Assembly (NCBI RefSeq): GCF_026212465.1
Contig: NC_080057.1
Location: 21,596,147-21,660,146 of the forward strand
DNA from: Amaranthus tricolor
Lineage: Eukaryota > Streptophyta > Magnoliopsida > Caryophyllales > Amaranthaceae
Direction: 5' to 3'
Length of the DNA: 64,000 nucleotides
The number at the start of each line of letters is the position of its first letter. The stretch's first letter is position 1. The position numbers and the translations under genes were made by a program. Positions 48,333-61,254 of the stretch are shown piece by piece. The notes under the pieces were generated by a model. That model worked only from the letters and a program-made list of their open reading frames with translations. It was not told the DNA's origin and did no database searches.

Positions 48333-50912
48333 TCAAGTGCCAACATGAGGTGTATAACCACCAACAGGAGGGCCTAATGAATATCTCCATTCTCCACAAG
48401 CCGAACATCTTTCTAGCTGATTGTCGTTGATCAAAGTACAGAATTTACAGGACCAGTTTTTGAAACTCGACTTGATCTCCGTGATTCTTGGTGTTTGGCA
48501 TGCTTCACATGCAAGAGCTAGAGGCTGCAATTCAGTCATTAGCCACAGATTAGATTTTGTAAGGCAACTGCATGATATATGAAGTTGAAATAACATATAT
48601 CATTCATTATAGTTCGTAGATCATCACATCAAATTCCATATGAGAAGAGAAGAATAGATTGCGGAAAAATTCAGGGGCTCCTTGGCAAAATAGCTTATTG
48701 GGCACCCATCCAATACGAATGTAAGGCAAATTAGCGGTTGAAACAGCTTATTGTAATGAATAAGCTGTTTTTGAACAAGCTGCACATAGCAGCGTTGTGC
48801 AGCTGGTTCAAAATTAGCTGGTCAAACCCGTTTGCCAAACACCCCTTAGAATGTAGAGGTTTACCTTATTAATCAAAGTACATAAAGAGCATTGCCATGT
48901 GTCTCGATTTTCTATCGTCTCATGGGGTCGCCAAGTTTGCTCACTCAAAATGGGCACACGAGATTCAGTGGAGGATGACGCACTGTTATTTGCTTGCTGC
49001 CCATGAGTTCCCTGGGATCGGGATCCACACCACAATTCATCATGAAGCCTTCTTTCTGCAGCCATGGCTGCAGCTTGAATTGGGCTTAGTGCAGCCTTAA
49101 TACTATTATCACCACCTATACGCCTAGGCCCTGATGGCAACAAAGTTCCACGTTGTCCTCTTCGTTCAGGAGCTGCCAATGCACTTTGGGGAAGCAATGG
49201 TAAAGGCGGTGGCTGTGAGAACCCACCCAAACGTCGTCCCGGTAGATCAAATCCTTTCCCACTACCTGAAATTCCTTTCGCCATTAATTCTTCACACTCC
49301 TGAAAGATAAAAATGAGAAATCTCCATGTCATTTAGGCAGCCATTACAAAATAAACTTGATGATAAAATTTTCTCGATCAAATGTGACACGTAACACTTG
49401 TTGGAAAAATAACCTACATGTGATCCCACATCGAAGAGTTAGAGAAAGGTTGACCAACATATAAGCTTGATGAGCTACTCCTCATATTACCAAATGGTTT
49501 TAGGATGAAACCTCATCGAACTTGTGTGCAATCAACTCTCCTAACAAATTTATCAGTAAGTACTCCTTTGACCCTCTAGGTTGACTATAAATGCATTTGA
49601 ACAATTATTTGTTGGTTTGGTTTTCGAGAGCATACACAAGAAAGATAAAATCCATAGTTGTCTATGAACGAGATATACTGGGTATGATGATGATGACAAC
49701 ACAAGTAAGATAAAATGTGTGAGATGGTTTGAAGACAAATGAAATGTGCAGATGAGAATTGGTTAGACTGTGGGGGACTGCAAGGAATCAACAGGGCCAG
49801 CCCAATAAACCACCGATCTTATTCACATGTACAAGGAAGAGGACAGCTAAGAATTAATTAATTAATATGTTGAATATATTATGTTATCATTATTTTGTTA
49901 GTGATGTCAGCAGGTTGTTATTTTAGTTCTGTTTAAATACTTGATGCATGCATTGTATTTGGCATCAAAAAGTTTGTTATTGAGCTTGCTCATTTTGGAG
50001 AGAGCCTCCTCTCGAAGTGAGGTACACTATCCTTGATATTCCTTATTTACAGAAATATACTCAAACAATCTTACTGCTTGCTTCTAGAAAATTCCCTTTC
50101 TGAGTATAATTATATACTTATATAGTTGACTCTTTACAGGGACATGTCCAAGAAAAGAAAGGTAGCAAACTTAGTGAAACGTTCTTAAAAGGAGAATGTA
50201 GCAAACTCAGAGCAACGGATTAGTAGTTCCCAACACAAATAATTAGATGATGATCACTGCATAAATTTTCTGAACCATAGATGATCATCGGAGGGGGCAT
50301 AAAAAAGAACGGTAGAGAGGAAAAGGCTTGAACGATAGCAAAAGAACCGAGTTAATAGACTAGCCCTTCACGGTTCATCTTCATGTAGTTACAAAATCAA
50401 GCAATTCTATGTTTCAAACAACTTATTTTGATCAAATTTGAAAACAATGAGAAGTAAAGTCACTAACCAGTCTAAGTTCATCCAATAGTTTGTAGAAATC
50501 GGCATTATGCGGACCAATTTCATTGTGGCACAGTTCATGCAGCATGGTATCAAGAATCTGTTCATAAGGAAAGAAATCCCATTGCCTTTCTGGCCTACGC
50601 AAACGTAGCTTAACCTCCGCACCTCCACCAACGTTCAATCCCATAAGGGATGGATTTGATGGGCTGCGATTGTTACATTACGGGACCCATTAGAAGGATA
50701 ATGAAAACGGAGTTCCGAAGAAAATCTATGTGGAAGTAAAAATACATGCCCACTTACCAGAATTCGGACAGGACCTGAACTTTCCATTTGCGCTTGTACA
50801 TGATTGGTTGCACCTGTTTTGCCACATTCTCTAAGATTTTTCGAGCCTCATTTTCACCAATCATCCTTAGAGGCTTGATTTCCCAGACCTTGTTAAGATC
50901 CGTCAGGTCCAT
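48333..50912 (-). CDS. WSS1A: WSS1A-like DNA-protein crosslink repair metalloprotease
   Basis: Four coding exons on the minus strand, 50912-50758, 50663-50468, 49299-48865 and 48524-48333 (stop TGA), join in frame to 325 residues. The N-terminal WLM domain has the zinc-metalloprotease motif HELCHNEIGPHNADF (H94-E95-x2-H98-x5-H104). Near residue 130, GFDLPGRRLGGF resembles the SHP-type motif by which WSS1 proteins bind CDC48; that reading is an inference. Two RanBP2-type zinc fingers close the protein: WQCSLCTLIN...CEAC and WSCKFCTLIN...CSAC. WSS1/SPRTN-type proteases cut proteins crosslinked to DNA in the nucleus, and the plant homologue is WSS1A. All key residues are present. A leader exon ending at 53918 joins 50937, giving a 5'-UTR intron of about 3 kb. 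The whole gene lies in duplication unit 1. Confidence 0.9.
48673..48845. mobile_element. Miniature transposon in the last WSS1A intron
   Basis: The left end aggggctccttggcaaaata and the right end (reverse complement aggggtgtttggcaaacggg) are inverted relatives, followed by agctt/agcta words inside. It is 173 bases long and non-coding, of hAT or Harbinger miniature type. Confidence 0.55.
49396..49560. repeat. Dispersed repeat, possible solo-LTR fragment
   Basis: The words tgttggaaaaataacc, gatcccacatcgaagag and accaaatggttttaggatg are familiar from abundant plant LTR or TRIM sequences that start TGTTGGAA and include CCCACATCG. Boundaries were not confirmed. It lies in the WSS1A intron between exons 2 and 3. 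Confidence 0.4.
49760..50100 (+). mobile_element. Possible copia solo LTR in a WSS1A intron
   Basis: Sequence from tgtgggggactgcaagg through a TATA-like tttaaatacttgatgc to gagagagcctcctctcg looks like the promoter and R region of a copia LTR. No matching second LTR or target duplication was found. Confidence 0.3.
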
Positions 50913-51889
50913 CTTCAAAGCAACGCTTTAGATGAAACTATAAAGAGAAAAAGGTTTTGTTATTGAAAGGCGTTGTATCACAAGCATTGAAACATGATGA
51001 CATAGAAAATTTTCTGGCCAGCCTCTTCTTGTGAGCTATAGAAATGTAAATGCTTCTCATTGATTAATTGAACAATAAAAAGAATTATTTCCCACGCCAC
51101 CGACCATTGACAAGAATCACATCACCTCCGCATAGGAGGGAGCGGAAATAGAATACCGAAGGTATGAAAAAAAATCAAGATACCAGCAGACGATCAACTA
51201 AGTTACTTAAACATTGACCGAATACCCTTAAAAGGTTAAGTAATTGTTTCTATATCCTTTGAGCATTGATCAATCATCACCACTCACTAGCAAGAACTAG
51301 AGAAACAAGAGAAACAACTAAATACAACTCAGTGTCACATGATTCGCTAATCTCCTCGTGAATCGCGAATCAAAAAAAATTATTGTCAGTTTTGAGATAT
51401 TCTTGGGCAAATTTGGGTGCATCGTAAATTCAAAAAGCTATTTGGCTAGCGAATTATGTTACACTGCTATAACTGATCACTACAACTTCAAACATACATC
51501 GTTAAGTCAAAAGTCAAACCACCGCTAGAAATAGGCATTAAGTGCGAGCAAAATATTAGAACGAATGGTTTGAGATTTAAGAGCGCAGCTTCCATGAACA
51601 ATATCACATAGCTTTAAAAAGCCCACAATGCAAAAGAGGAAGAGGCACTTTTACCATGGCTAGGCTATTTTGTCCCTATTTTCAACTGGATCATTCATCT
51701 AAGATGCGGTCATGATCGTGACGATGGTCAAGCGCCCACTCTTGTGGGCAAAAAGAATTTATTTTGTAACTCTTGCCACCTAATATTATGGTGGCGGTAA
51801 GCTCAAACACCTATACAGTACCAGGATTTCTAGTCTTAATATGAAGAACTGAAGGAGAGAACATTCATGATAATATTTAAGGGTGAAAG

Positions 51890-52315
51890 TTCGGTGTACG
51901 GTTTGGACTTTTAGCTAAACCAATTCAGACCGTATTTAATTCGGTTTCCATTTTTTCAGTCCAAATCAAAACTTTATTTGAATCGTTTCCATTTTTTCAG
52001 TCCAAATCAAAACTTTATTTGAATCTACACCAAACCGTATTTTTAAGCTTTAGACAGAATGCAAACCGCTGAAACTGAATTATTAGACCGAATTTGTCTT
52101 TATATATACTTAGGCTGCAACATTAATAAACTCATAAAGTCTTGCAAAAGACTAAATAAGTAAATAAAGTCTTCCAAAACATTACAAGTAATAGCAACAC
52201 TAAGCATATATAGGGTGCAAATTCAGACCAAATATTTAAAAACACCAAACCATATTCCTATTCGGTTTGGTCTAATTCGATTTGCGGTTTTAATTCTAGT
52301 AACCTTCACCCCTAG
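51890..52315. mobile_element. Miniature transposon with an internal duplication
   Basis: The ends aagggtgaaagttcggtg and (reverse complement) aggggtgaaggttactag are inverted relatives, with cggtttgg words near both. A 39-base stretch (ccattttttcagtccaaatc...) at about 51949 is repeated directly at about 51988. No coding capacity and no clear target duplication. Confidence 0.5.
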
Positions 52316-52857
52316 TAGTATTGTTCTTACTACAACGTAAAACTGTGAATTCATTATAAGTAAAAACTCCTAAAATGCTAAAAACATCCTCAAGCAGAAA
52401 AGCTAAACAGCTAGTCAGCTACAATCACAAAGAGCAGTATTTATGAATCCAGAGTGACATTTTGTAATGTGGATTGAAAGTCTCGCTGTGTTCATTACAT
52501 ACTTAGATCATCGATGAAATAACAAAAAATTGTGACAAAAAACTTTAACTTCTGCAGCTCTTATATAGATCAAGTATCAAGCCAAACAAACCCAAGAACA
52601 AAGTTGCAACGATTTAGTGTTTCAGCAACAAAACATATCAGGGGTGAAAAAAATGGCATTAGAGAAACGAGAGATCGACTGAATATTAGTGACTCAACTA
52701 GAGTACTAGATGAAAGACTTAAACAAGAGATAGGTTGACTGTTAATGACTCATGATCATGAGTCATGTAGCCGACGCCAAACTTTTGGTACTGAGGCTCT
52801 ACTATAGGTCTTATTTAACAAAAGTACATCATGAGGTGTTCATTCCGGTGTTATTCG

Positions 52858-53340
52858 GAAATAATATCTCGCGTAGTGTTAATTTAATTCTTGAGTGTAG
52901 GTGAATATCTTGACAATTTGATTTTACTTTTAATATACGGGATATTCAGATCAGGCCTAGTCATGCTCGGTTTCACGGATACAATATCTCGTGTAGTGTT
53001 AATTTAATTCTTGGGTGTAGGTGAATATTTGGACAATTTGATTTTACTTTTAATATACGGAATATTTCAGGTCAGGCCGGGTCATGCTTGGTTTCACAAA
53101 TATAATATCTTGTGCAGTGTTAATTTAATTCTTGAGTGTAGGTGAATATGTTGACAATTTGATTATACTTTTAATATACGGGATATTTCAGGTTAGGCCG
53201 GGTCATGCTCGGTTTCACAGATATAATATCTCGTGTTGTGTTAATTTAATTCTTGAGTATAAGTGAATATCTTGATAATCTAATTTTACTTTTTACATAC
53301 AAGATGGATCAGGTCAGGCCAGGTTGTGCTCGGTTTTAGT
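52858..53340 (+). repeat. Minisatellite, four units of about 121 bases
   Basis: Units start near 52861, 52981, 53101 and 53221 with (a/t)(c)aatatct(c/t)g(c/t)g, then tgttaatttaattcttgag. Each ends with ggtcatgctcggtttcac or a variant. The last copy is more diverged. The array lies in the WSS1A leader intron. Confidence 0.9.
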
Positions 53341-54050
53341 TAATTGATCAATTTTGGACAACTCTCATAGTATGTGCTACTGCTACCCAGTTTTACTCCC
53401 CTATTAACATTTACACTGCTCTCTTTCTCTATTCAGAATTTTCCACAATATCTCACAGTCCTCCTTACATTTTCTTCAAATTCCAATTTCTCTTAAAAAT
53501 TATAAAACATCTGGGCCGAATTAAAAAAACATATTTCAAAACTTGCAATAACCAACTTCAAGAATTCCAATTAAAGTCCTCAATTATCAATGAAAACCTA
53601 AACCGAATCAAGCAAATATAATTGAATATATGCAAATTGCAACCAAATTTGGTGACGATTTAGTCCTAAATTCTATAACAACAAGAAATATTCGAAAATT
53701 GAACAACACCCAAGTCAAAAAACAGCTACAAGATTGAATTAATTCAACTTAAATACTTCTAATTCATAAAAAATCAATGATGAATATTGTATTTTGATTA
53801 ACAAACATGATGAAGTAAAAGCTCTGAATTAGGATATGACAGAAAACAAGAATACATAACAAGAAGCACATAAAATAGAATCAAAGAAAAAAAAGAGAAG
53901 GGGAAGAACAAACATACCAAATTGAAATAAGAGTAGAAGCAAATAGAAAAGAATGGAAAGTAGCAAATGAATGACAAATTGAAGAAGTGCTTGATGAAAA
54001 TTCAATACAAGTAGCATTTGAAATGTAAAAGTATTTGTTTACTTCTATCA

Positions 54051-55539
54051 TACGAAAGAACGTAGTCAATGATTTGTCGTAAATTGACGTTTGGTGTACA
54101 TACCCAAATGAGAATGGGCCGGGTCAAGTTACTAACAGCGAACAAAAAGTATAATATTTCGGGAACCACTTTTGTGATATTGTCTTTTAATAAGACGATT
54201 TTAATTCCCAACTAAAGAGCTCATATTTTCATATTATTTTTTAGATGAGTTTCTCTTAATAAGACCGTCTCACACAACAATTTGTATATCTCGGAGAAGA
54301 TTAGTTTTGATTCCAAAATATATGAAAACATGTTAGGACTTAGGCATTTGATTTTAAGCGTTCCAGTCGGGTCATATTTCATTTCAGTTAATCGGATTAA
54401 TTTTTATAGATTATATACTTATATCGAACATGTGTAGTTTCTTAGGCATATCTAACATGATATGAGAGTAGATATAAACGATGAAAAGAAAATTAAAAGG
54501 CACCAGTTAAAATTCTAGACTATGTCTTGTATAGTTGAGGCAGCTCCATCAATTTGGAGTCTTGAATTAGAAGAAAATTCCATCAATTTGGAGTCTTGAA
54601 TTAGAAAAAAATAAAAATAAAAGAAAGTAAACAGTTTTTTTTGTTGATGTATCGCTAATTCAGATTATTGACCGCAAATAAAATTTAATCCTTTATGTGG
54701 ACCTTTGCATATTGGGATGGGCAAGGGTCTAGACTTCTACCTAAACCGTGTTTAAATTTTAGTTTAGGTATTAAAAATATAATCTATGTTAGATTAAAAT
54801 TTTTAGCTCTAAAATGAAAGCTTTAGTTTATTTAGTATTATTTTATTAATTTGTTGATATTTGTTTAGCTTTTGGTATGTTCATTTGTTACAAATTACAT
54901 ATTAATATTTTTTATGTTTTTCGATCTGAAATATATTGTATAGTCTATTAATAAAATACTTATTTAAATAATTAGCAGGTCTTGTATGAGACGGAACCAT
55001 ACAAGCAGCCCATTTAATATTATTAAGAAAAAAAACAATTAATTAAGTAAATGAAAAACAATTTTTTTTAAAAAAAACTAAATATTAGGTCTATCCATAT
55101 TAAGCCGTATCACGATAAAACGGTGTTAATAAAAAAATTGTCTAAAATAATTGATTATACTATTATTAGTATTACTCTTTGGAATCTAGGATGTGGGCCA
55201 CACTCTCCACAACCTTTGATCAGAAATTAAAAGTGGGATTCAAAGCATCCAACAAAATTTTAAAATGGCTAGGCTTGCTTGGATCGCTAACTTCCAAATC
55301 CTTGCATGGTGCATCATACCCAATACCCATTAATAAATTTAAGAAAAACATGGATGGTCCAAAAAAAGTAAATCTACCCATGAAACTATGAGAAAATAAT
55401 TTATCAATTATTAACAATCCTTCTAAAACAAAATAAATCTTATTTTAATACTTCTCCTAGTTTTTAATAGTGGATGTATTTCTAATTTTTTAAGTTATTT
55501 TTTACATAATTTTAATCTTAAATATTATTTATTTTATAT
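54051..55539. other. Intergenic with GAGACGGTCT-type words
   Basis: The words agaccgtctcacacaac (54263-54279), gtatgagacggaacc (about 54985) and a short direct repeat of tccatcaatttggagtcttg (54547, 54579) occur. No coding signal was found. Confidence 0.4.
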
Positions 55540-56094
55540 GATTAAAATTTGGGAAATTATCAATGGTGCCCTTGTACTATTGAAAAATTACAATGGTACC
55601 CAACTGCATTTCAGTGGTACCCCCCAATTATATGGTAATTACAACCGTGACATTAATGATGAATTTTCCGTTAAATGTCCGTTAAATTTGAAATTTAACC
55701 TAACCATGGTTAGTTTCTTCATCTTCTTCCCTTTTCTCTTTCATGGCTGCTCTTCTTCCATGGCTGCTCTCCTCTCTTTGTGCCGGATGATGAAGTTCCC
55801 TTGTGTCAATGACGGATGAATAAGTTTGATACCAATACAATACAAATAAATAAATAAATAATATAAAATAAATAAAAAATAGAATATACAATGATCAACT
55901 ACCAAATTATGAGAAATATCATAACATAAAGGGAAGAAATTTCATAAGGCAGATAAACAAAAGCACATGCAACTAAAATTATCCAAAATCAAAATCGATA
56001 TATTTCCTAAAAAGTAAACAATTGAGGCTATAATTTAACTTTATCACATTCCAAAACAAAATGTAAACAGAAAAGACTAAAGAGAGGGAGACCT
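55540..56094. other. Repeat fragment and left side of the duplication junction
   Basis: The first part (caatggtgcccttgtac, caatggtaccc, cagtggtaccc) looks like one arm of a foldback element and carries CT-rich sequence near 55710-55790. The last 200 bases up to 56094 are unique within the window and abut the start of the second duplication unit. Confidence 0.35.
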
Positions 56095-57581
56095 TGACCG
56101 TGGGAATACTAGATATATGTTGCTATGGAATTTGGGAAGAGAATGAAGATTCTTTTCTGCTTTAGTTTTTCCATAATAATTATCAAGGTTGTTCTTAGCT
56201 TTGTCGATGATGAGTTTCTCACTATGTTCGAAGCTTTCAACAAAGTTTGTTCTTTTACTTTGAAAGCTAAATGTATATATTTTAGTTATTTGTAGATTTA
56301 TAGATTATCGCTAGTAATCAATACTTCACATGGACAGTGTTATGGTTTACTAAGGTTGTGTTTAGTGATAAGCCACTTGGCCTTACGTTACAAGGTATAT
56401 CTACATGGATGTTTTGGGTCATACTTGAACCTCTCCCTACTTTTGGGGAAAAAATTTACTTGAAGCTTTCTTCGCCAAGATTTCACAGAAATATGGAATA
56501 GGCCACCGTAGTATTCTGGAGCATTTGCATTATATATTGGCCAAACTACAATTCATCTGATGTATGATATGATATGCCAACTTTGGATCTTGGTTTCTCT
56601 CCCTCTCTTTTCTTTTTTCCTACTTGTTTTTATCCACGGGAATTTAAGTTCTTTGCTGGTACCTGTATGTAAAATATTAATTGTGGTTTGTTCTAGTAAG
56701 AATATTTAGAACTGAAGAGGGAATAAAAGGAGACTAATAATCTGAAAGGCAAGTGTCGGGATGGTTAGATTTAGAATGGGAGAGGAGGGTGAGTGAGTGA
56801 GTGAAGGGTTCAATTTCTTATGTCTTATTTATAATCAGGTTTGGCCTAGGAAAGTGAAGTAAAGGATTAGAAGAGATTTTTTGTATGTCCCTCTTTAATA
56901 AACAATTTTCTTAATAAGTGAGGTGTGGAGTAGTGATATATCTCCCTCTTCTGATCTAGGTGGATTTTTACTGAGTGCAGCTTTATTAATTTCCCTCCAT
57001 CCCCTTCGAGTGTTTCTTCATCTTACCATACCAACAAAAAAAAATTGGAATGATTTGGAAAGTAAAAATGATTGAGGTACAAATCTCAAATTTTTGATAG
57101 TTGTCATAAGCCAAACCAGCAGGATATAAATTCAATATGACCCCCGCAAATACACTTGCATACAAGAAAAGCTTTCAGTGACTAGCTGTCTTCACATAAT
57201 TAGTTGAAGAAAGAGCAGTTTCCGAGATCAGCGATTATTCTGCATTTCTTACTATAAGGGTATTGACTCTGTTTGATTGAAAAAATTTCCAGGGAAAATC
57301 TTCCGTTTCTGTTTACCCTGGAGTCTTCAAGTTGTTTATTGTTATATAAGTATAACCCCTAGCTACTGGTTTAGGGAGTATCAACTTCAATTCTATGTCA
57401 ATCTTTCACTCCCTTCTCCCCAACCCACCCCCGTTCCCTTCCACGCCACATTTGTTATTTTAAATGCATTCTATGGAAAATATATCCTTTCCATTAACAT
57501 TTTATATATATCTATATATGTATATATCTGGCCATTGTATAGTTGATGTGCATTGACAATTTACCTGTTTTCTTGCGTTAG

Positions 57582-57929
57582 TTTCCATTAGGTGGTGCTA
57601 ACCCCCAAAGAGCGCTTCCTTCTCAAATTCTCAGTGATCAGAGTATGAGTCCCCTCCTTCCTTTACTACATGTTTTGCGTATATAGGGGGGTTATGAATG
57701 AGAAATTTTATTGGTTGCTTCAACTCAAAGCATTTTGTCTCTTTCACTCTTTGCAGTGTTTAATATGGGAGCAAATCAAGCCGGTATGATGAGTTTACCC
57801 CAGCAACAAGTTGGTGCTTTCGGAAACATGTCGCAGAATCCTCAGAATCTCCAACCGAATATGGTACCTCTCCAAAATGCACCTCAAAACTTGCAGAATT
57901 TCCAACAAAGGCAGCCGAATCAACAGTGA
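57582..57929 (+). pseudogene. MED8: Truncated MED8 copy (last two exons only)
   Basis: Exons at 57582-57642 and 57757-57929 repeat the last two MED8 exons, with the stop and 3' UTR and no coding change. The copy starts in what was intron 10, so the promoter and first ten exons are absent. Splice signals are still present, so a transcript started upstream of 57582 could include these exons. It is probably not a functional gene on its own. Confidence 0.88.
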
Positions 57930-58997
57930 TTTCGTTTAAGATGCTGTTTTTTGCACAACTTCAATGATTTCTACAGCCTGTTTGGATATATTTAATATAT
58001 GATGGTATTGAGAGTTATTGTAGTATGTGTCTTATAGAAACAAAGCCATACCCGTAAATATTGATGTCCGTGGTAATGGAAAACATGTGTTCTTTGTAAA
58101 GTTCCATTCTCACCCTTTTGCTAGAGAATTTTGCAAACTCATTTCCGTTACCATATTTTTTATCAGCTGCCGAACAGGCTGCTAGTTTGTTTTGTAGCCT
58201 CCGTAAATGCGAATATGCGTTGTTGTAGTTCATCGGAAGTGAAATGTTTCGGATGTGCGCTTTTAATAGTGATTACTTTATTCTGTATGAGAATATCTTA
58301 GACGCTGTAAATGCCCGACTGACTTGTAAGATTATGCCTTGTAGTTTGCCATTTTGGAGAATATTCAAATGATGCAAGCGTAAAATTTTGTATCTGCAAG
58401 ATTATACAACGATGATTACTTTCTAACGTAATAACAATGGTTTTGTATCTCATCTCCATTTAATCCAACTTTTCGGGTTTTTGCAAAATAGCTTCTTGGA
58501 TAATACGAGAAAAAAAGATGATTAAGTAGTCAAATTATTTAAATGCTAGTGTTTTATAGATTAGTTTGCTGAAATTTTATGATAGCTAATTTATAACAAA
58601 TTGTTTCCACTATTATTGTATTTAAAATTAGCTAGTCAAATCAGTTAATAAAATCAATAATATTAATTAGATATCAATTATTTGCCAAACAAGTCTTTGT
58701 ATGATTTGAGTCTTGTTGGAGATTAAAATTTGCCTTTTTTAATAATAAAAAGGAATAATTTTGAATTTCACCTTTATAGAATTCAAAATAATCATTATTT
58801 AGTGTGCACACATTTTTTGATAATTTTATGATTAATGGATAATAATTCCTTTACAATCGAAAGAAGCATTTTCATCTAAATTGAAAACAATTTAGGAATT
58901 GACATTGATTGAGAATGCTCATGATTCTTTTTCACCTTTCATATCTCCTTTGTTCTCACAAAGGAGTGGAAGTATATTTTCTTCGATATTACTGATA

Positions 58998-59091
58998 CTC
59001 CCTCTATCGTTCCTAAAGTCCATTTTAATCCGTCATAGTTTTATACTTTTAATAAATTTTATATCATGTATTTATTTATTTGAAATAAATA

Positions 59092-59161
<70 letters not shown>

Positions 59162-59409
59162 AATAGATAAATGAATGCATAGAAATTAATTTTTTTTATC
59201 TCTATAAATAGTGGTAAATAGTGTATGACTAGTATTGCTATTGCATACCGTAAAATATGAACATATCAATACGATATCAAGTTATTTATAACTTTTCTCT
59301 CTATATTCTTCATAATTTTTAACAATATAAAACATATATTATTATTTATTTATATTATATATTACTATATACTATATTATTATATACTTGTAAAATGTGA
59401 AAGGGAGAG
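58998..59409. mobile_element. Stowaway-like miniature element, unit 2
   Basis: Duplicate of 37919-38354 with the same TA flanks. Its (AT)n core (about 59097-59158) is 24 bases shorter. Confidence 0.6.
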
Positions 59410-60648
59410 TAGTAAATTTTCCCTTAAAAGAGAATGGTAAAAAAAAAAAAATTGTATTAGATCCTCTCCATTGCTTTTCTCTACTACTATTTTAACGTCT
59501 AATTTAGAATGAAAAAATAAAATGTCAAATTTCATTACCATTAAATTAAATAATAGACCCTTCATTACATTTGACATTATAATAATGGAGAGATCCTAAC
59601 TCGAATAAAACACCCAATATCAAATTCCCCGATTCAAAAGTCCGGTAGGGTTTACCCCCAATTCTTCATCAACTATTCTGTTCTCTTCAGATAATCATCT
59701 CTTAGAGTATTAGTCTTTGGGCACAAATCTGAGCTGCCGTCGAATTGATTCTAAAGCGCGGTAGGGTTTACTCCCGATTCTAGTCACATAGTTGTGGTTG
59801 CTGCTGACTCCAAATCTCTGTTTTGGTGTAGAGGTACCTTTTTTATTTGATTTAATATAAAACAATTAAGTTATATTTTTTAATCTGTAGGTTTTCTATT
59901 TAATCTAATTTTGATCATTATGCAGTGAAGTACGTCTTTTCTTTGTTATTAAAAATTAATTTTGTGGGTTTTCTTTTACTTTTAGTTTTCTCAATTTAAC
60001 ACCTGTTGAGATTTGAAATTTGTGAATTAATTATAGGAGGCCTTTGATTTGTTTTCGAATTGTGATTTGATTAGTTGTTTGAAAAGTATTATATCTTGAT
60101 TTGTTGATCAGGTCTCTTCTCCTTTCTCCTATTCATTGTAAATGAATCAGCGTAATTATTTACGAAAATTACATTATCTTAGAATTCGTAATGGTGCTGA
60201 TGTGAATCAGGTTTTTTTATTACTTGAAGCAAAATCAGGTTGTCTAGAATTTTTATTATCGGGTAGGATCCGTACAAGTGAAAGGAAGGGGAATAATCTT
60301 AAGTGTAGGAGACGATAATCAAACACTTGTGGCAAAGGTGCAAAACAAAAACTTCAATCGCTAGGCTGACCCATTATTCTCATCTTTAGATTTGTATATG
60401 TTAATCGGTCTGAAAATTTGACGTTTTGATGGTTAAATTCATCATTTTTTGGATTAAGATTTACTCCAATTTTCTGTTCTAATGAATAAAGGAGGAGAAA
60501 AAAGAGTAAGAATGATACTGAGCTCTCATTGTTATTCTTTTTTCTCCGACACTCTATCCTAATTCCTAACTTGATCTTATTTATTTGTAGATTGAGCTTT
60601 TTAAGTTTAGACTTATTCAACTTGAAGGTGTCTATAATTGAAATTTTA

Positions 60649-61064
60649 CAAATTATTGCGTGAGACGATCTCATCGTGAGAAACGCTACATATATGGGTT
60701 GAATAGCCCAATTAATACAATTATTAGCATATGGGCTCCTATCTTCACTCTTGCTGTTTGATTTGCATTCAAACTTGCAATTTTGATATCCGTTTCATTA
60801 TTAAGCTTGGACACAAGTATTGAGTCATTTTCAAATGAGACGGTCGTTCAATGAGGTCGTCTCTATTGGATTGACCCTATATACTTTATTATTTTAAAAT
60901 GATCACTTATAGCCTAAAAGTGATCACTTACAGTTTTAAAATGACTACTTATTTAGTCTTAGAGTGTTCATTTTTAACCTTAATGTGATCAATTAGATTA
61001 TTGGGCTTATTATATAGGCTTACCTCATTGTGAGACGGTCTAGACGGTCTCATGCAAGACATTC
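60649..61064. mobile_element. GAGACGGTCT-bounded element, unit 2
   Basis: Duplicate of 39575-39990 with one noted substitution in the left end word (gcgtgagac against gtgtgagac). Confidence 0.45.
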
Positions 61065-61254
61065 TGGTCATTCTTTTATGTTGTTTGCATTAGTGGGATT
61101 TTGTCTATGTGAAAGGTATGAGCAAATGGCCTTGTTTCCATATCTATCTTGGCTCAGTGAAAGTAATTTCATTAACAGAAAATGTGTTGGTTTATTTATT
61201 CATGTAAATGCTGGGATTTTGTTTATGATATTTGGTTGTTCTCTTTTAGATAAG

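Larger units (their letters stand above)
50937..54050 (-). promoter_or_regulatory. Leader exon, long 5'-UTR intron and promoter side of WSS1A
   Basis: On the minus strand a T/C-rich leader ends with a donor (caatttg|gtatgt) at 53918, and an acceptor (ctctttatag) sits 25 bases before the ATG. The intron of about 3 kb holds the element at 51890-52315 and the minisatellite at 52858-53340. The start of transcription near 54050 is approximate. Confidence 0.5.
35016..56094 (+). repeat. Tandem duplication unit 1 (about 21.08 kb)
   Basis: Sequence from 35016 (tgaccgtgggaatactag) reappears at 56095 in the same orientation and matches to the end of the window. The restart directly follows position 56094, so the span 35016-56094 behaves as one repeat unit of 21,079 bases. 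It holds the last two MED8 exons, the FAM32A-like gene, the copia/Mutator cluster, the unknown acidic gene and the WSS1A-like gene. Only the first 7.9 kb can be compared, so that the remainder is repeated too is an inference. Confidence 0.8.

Noticed and set aside
54127..54143. A gttactaac-gcgaac word resembling half of the palindrome in the 5.3-6.8 kb element
   Set aside because: Only about 16 bases match and there is no dyad or arm around it, so chance or a tiny relic is as likely.
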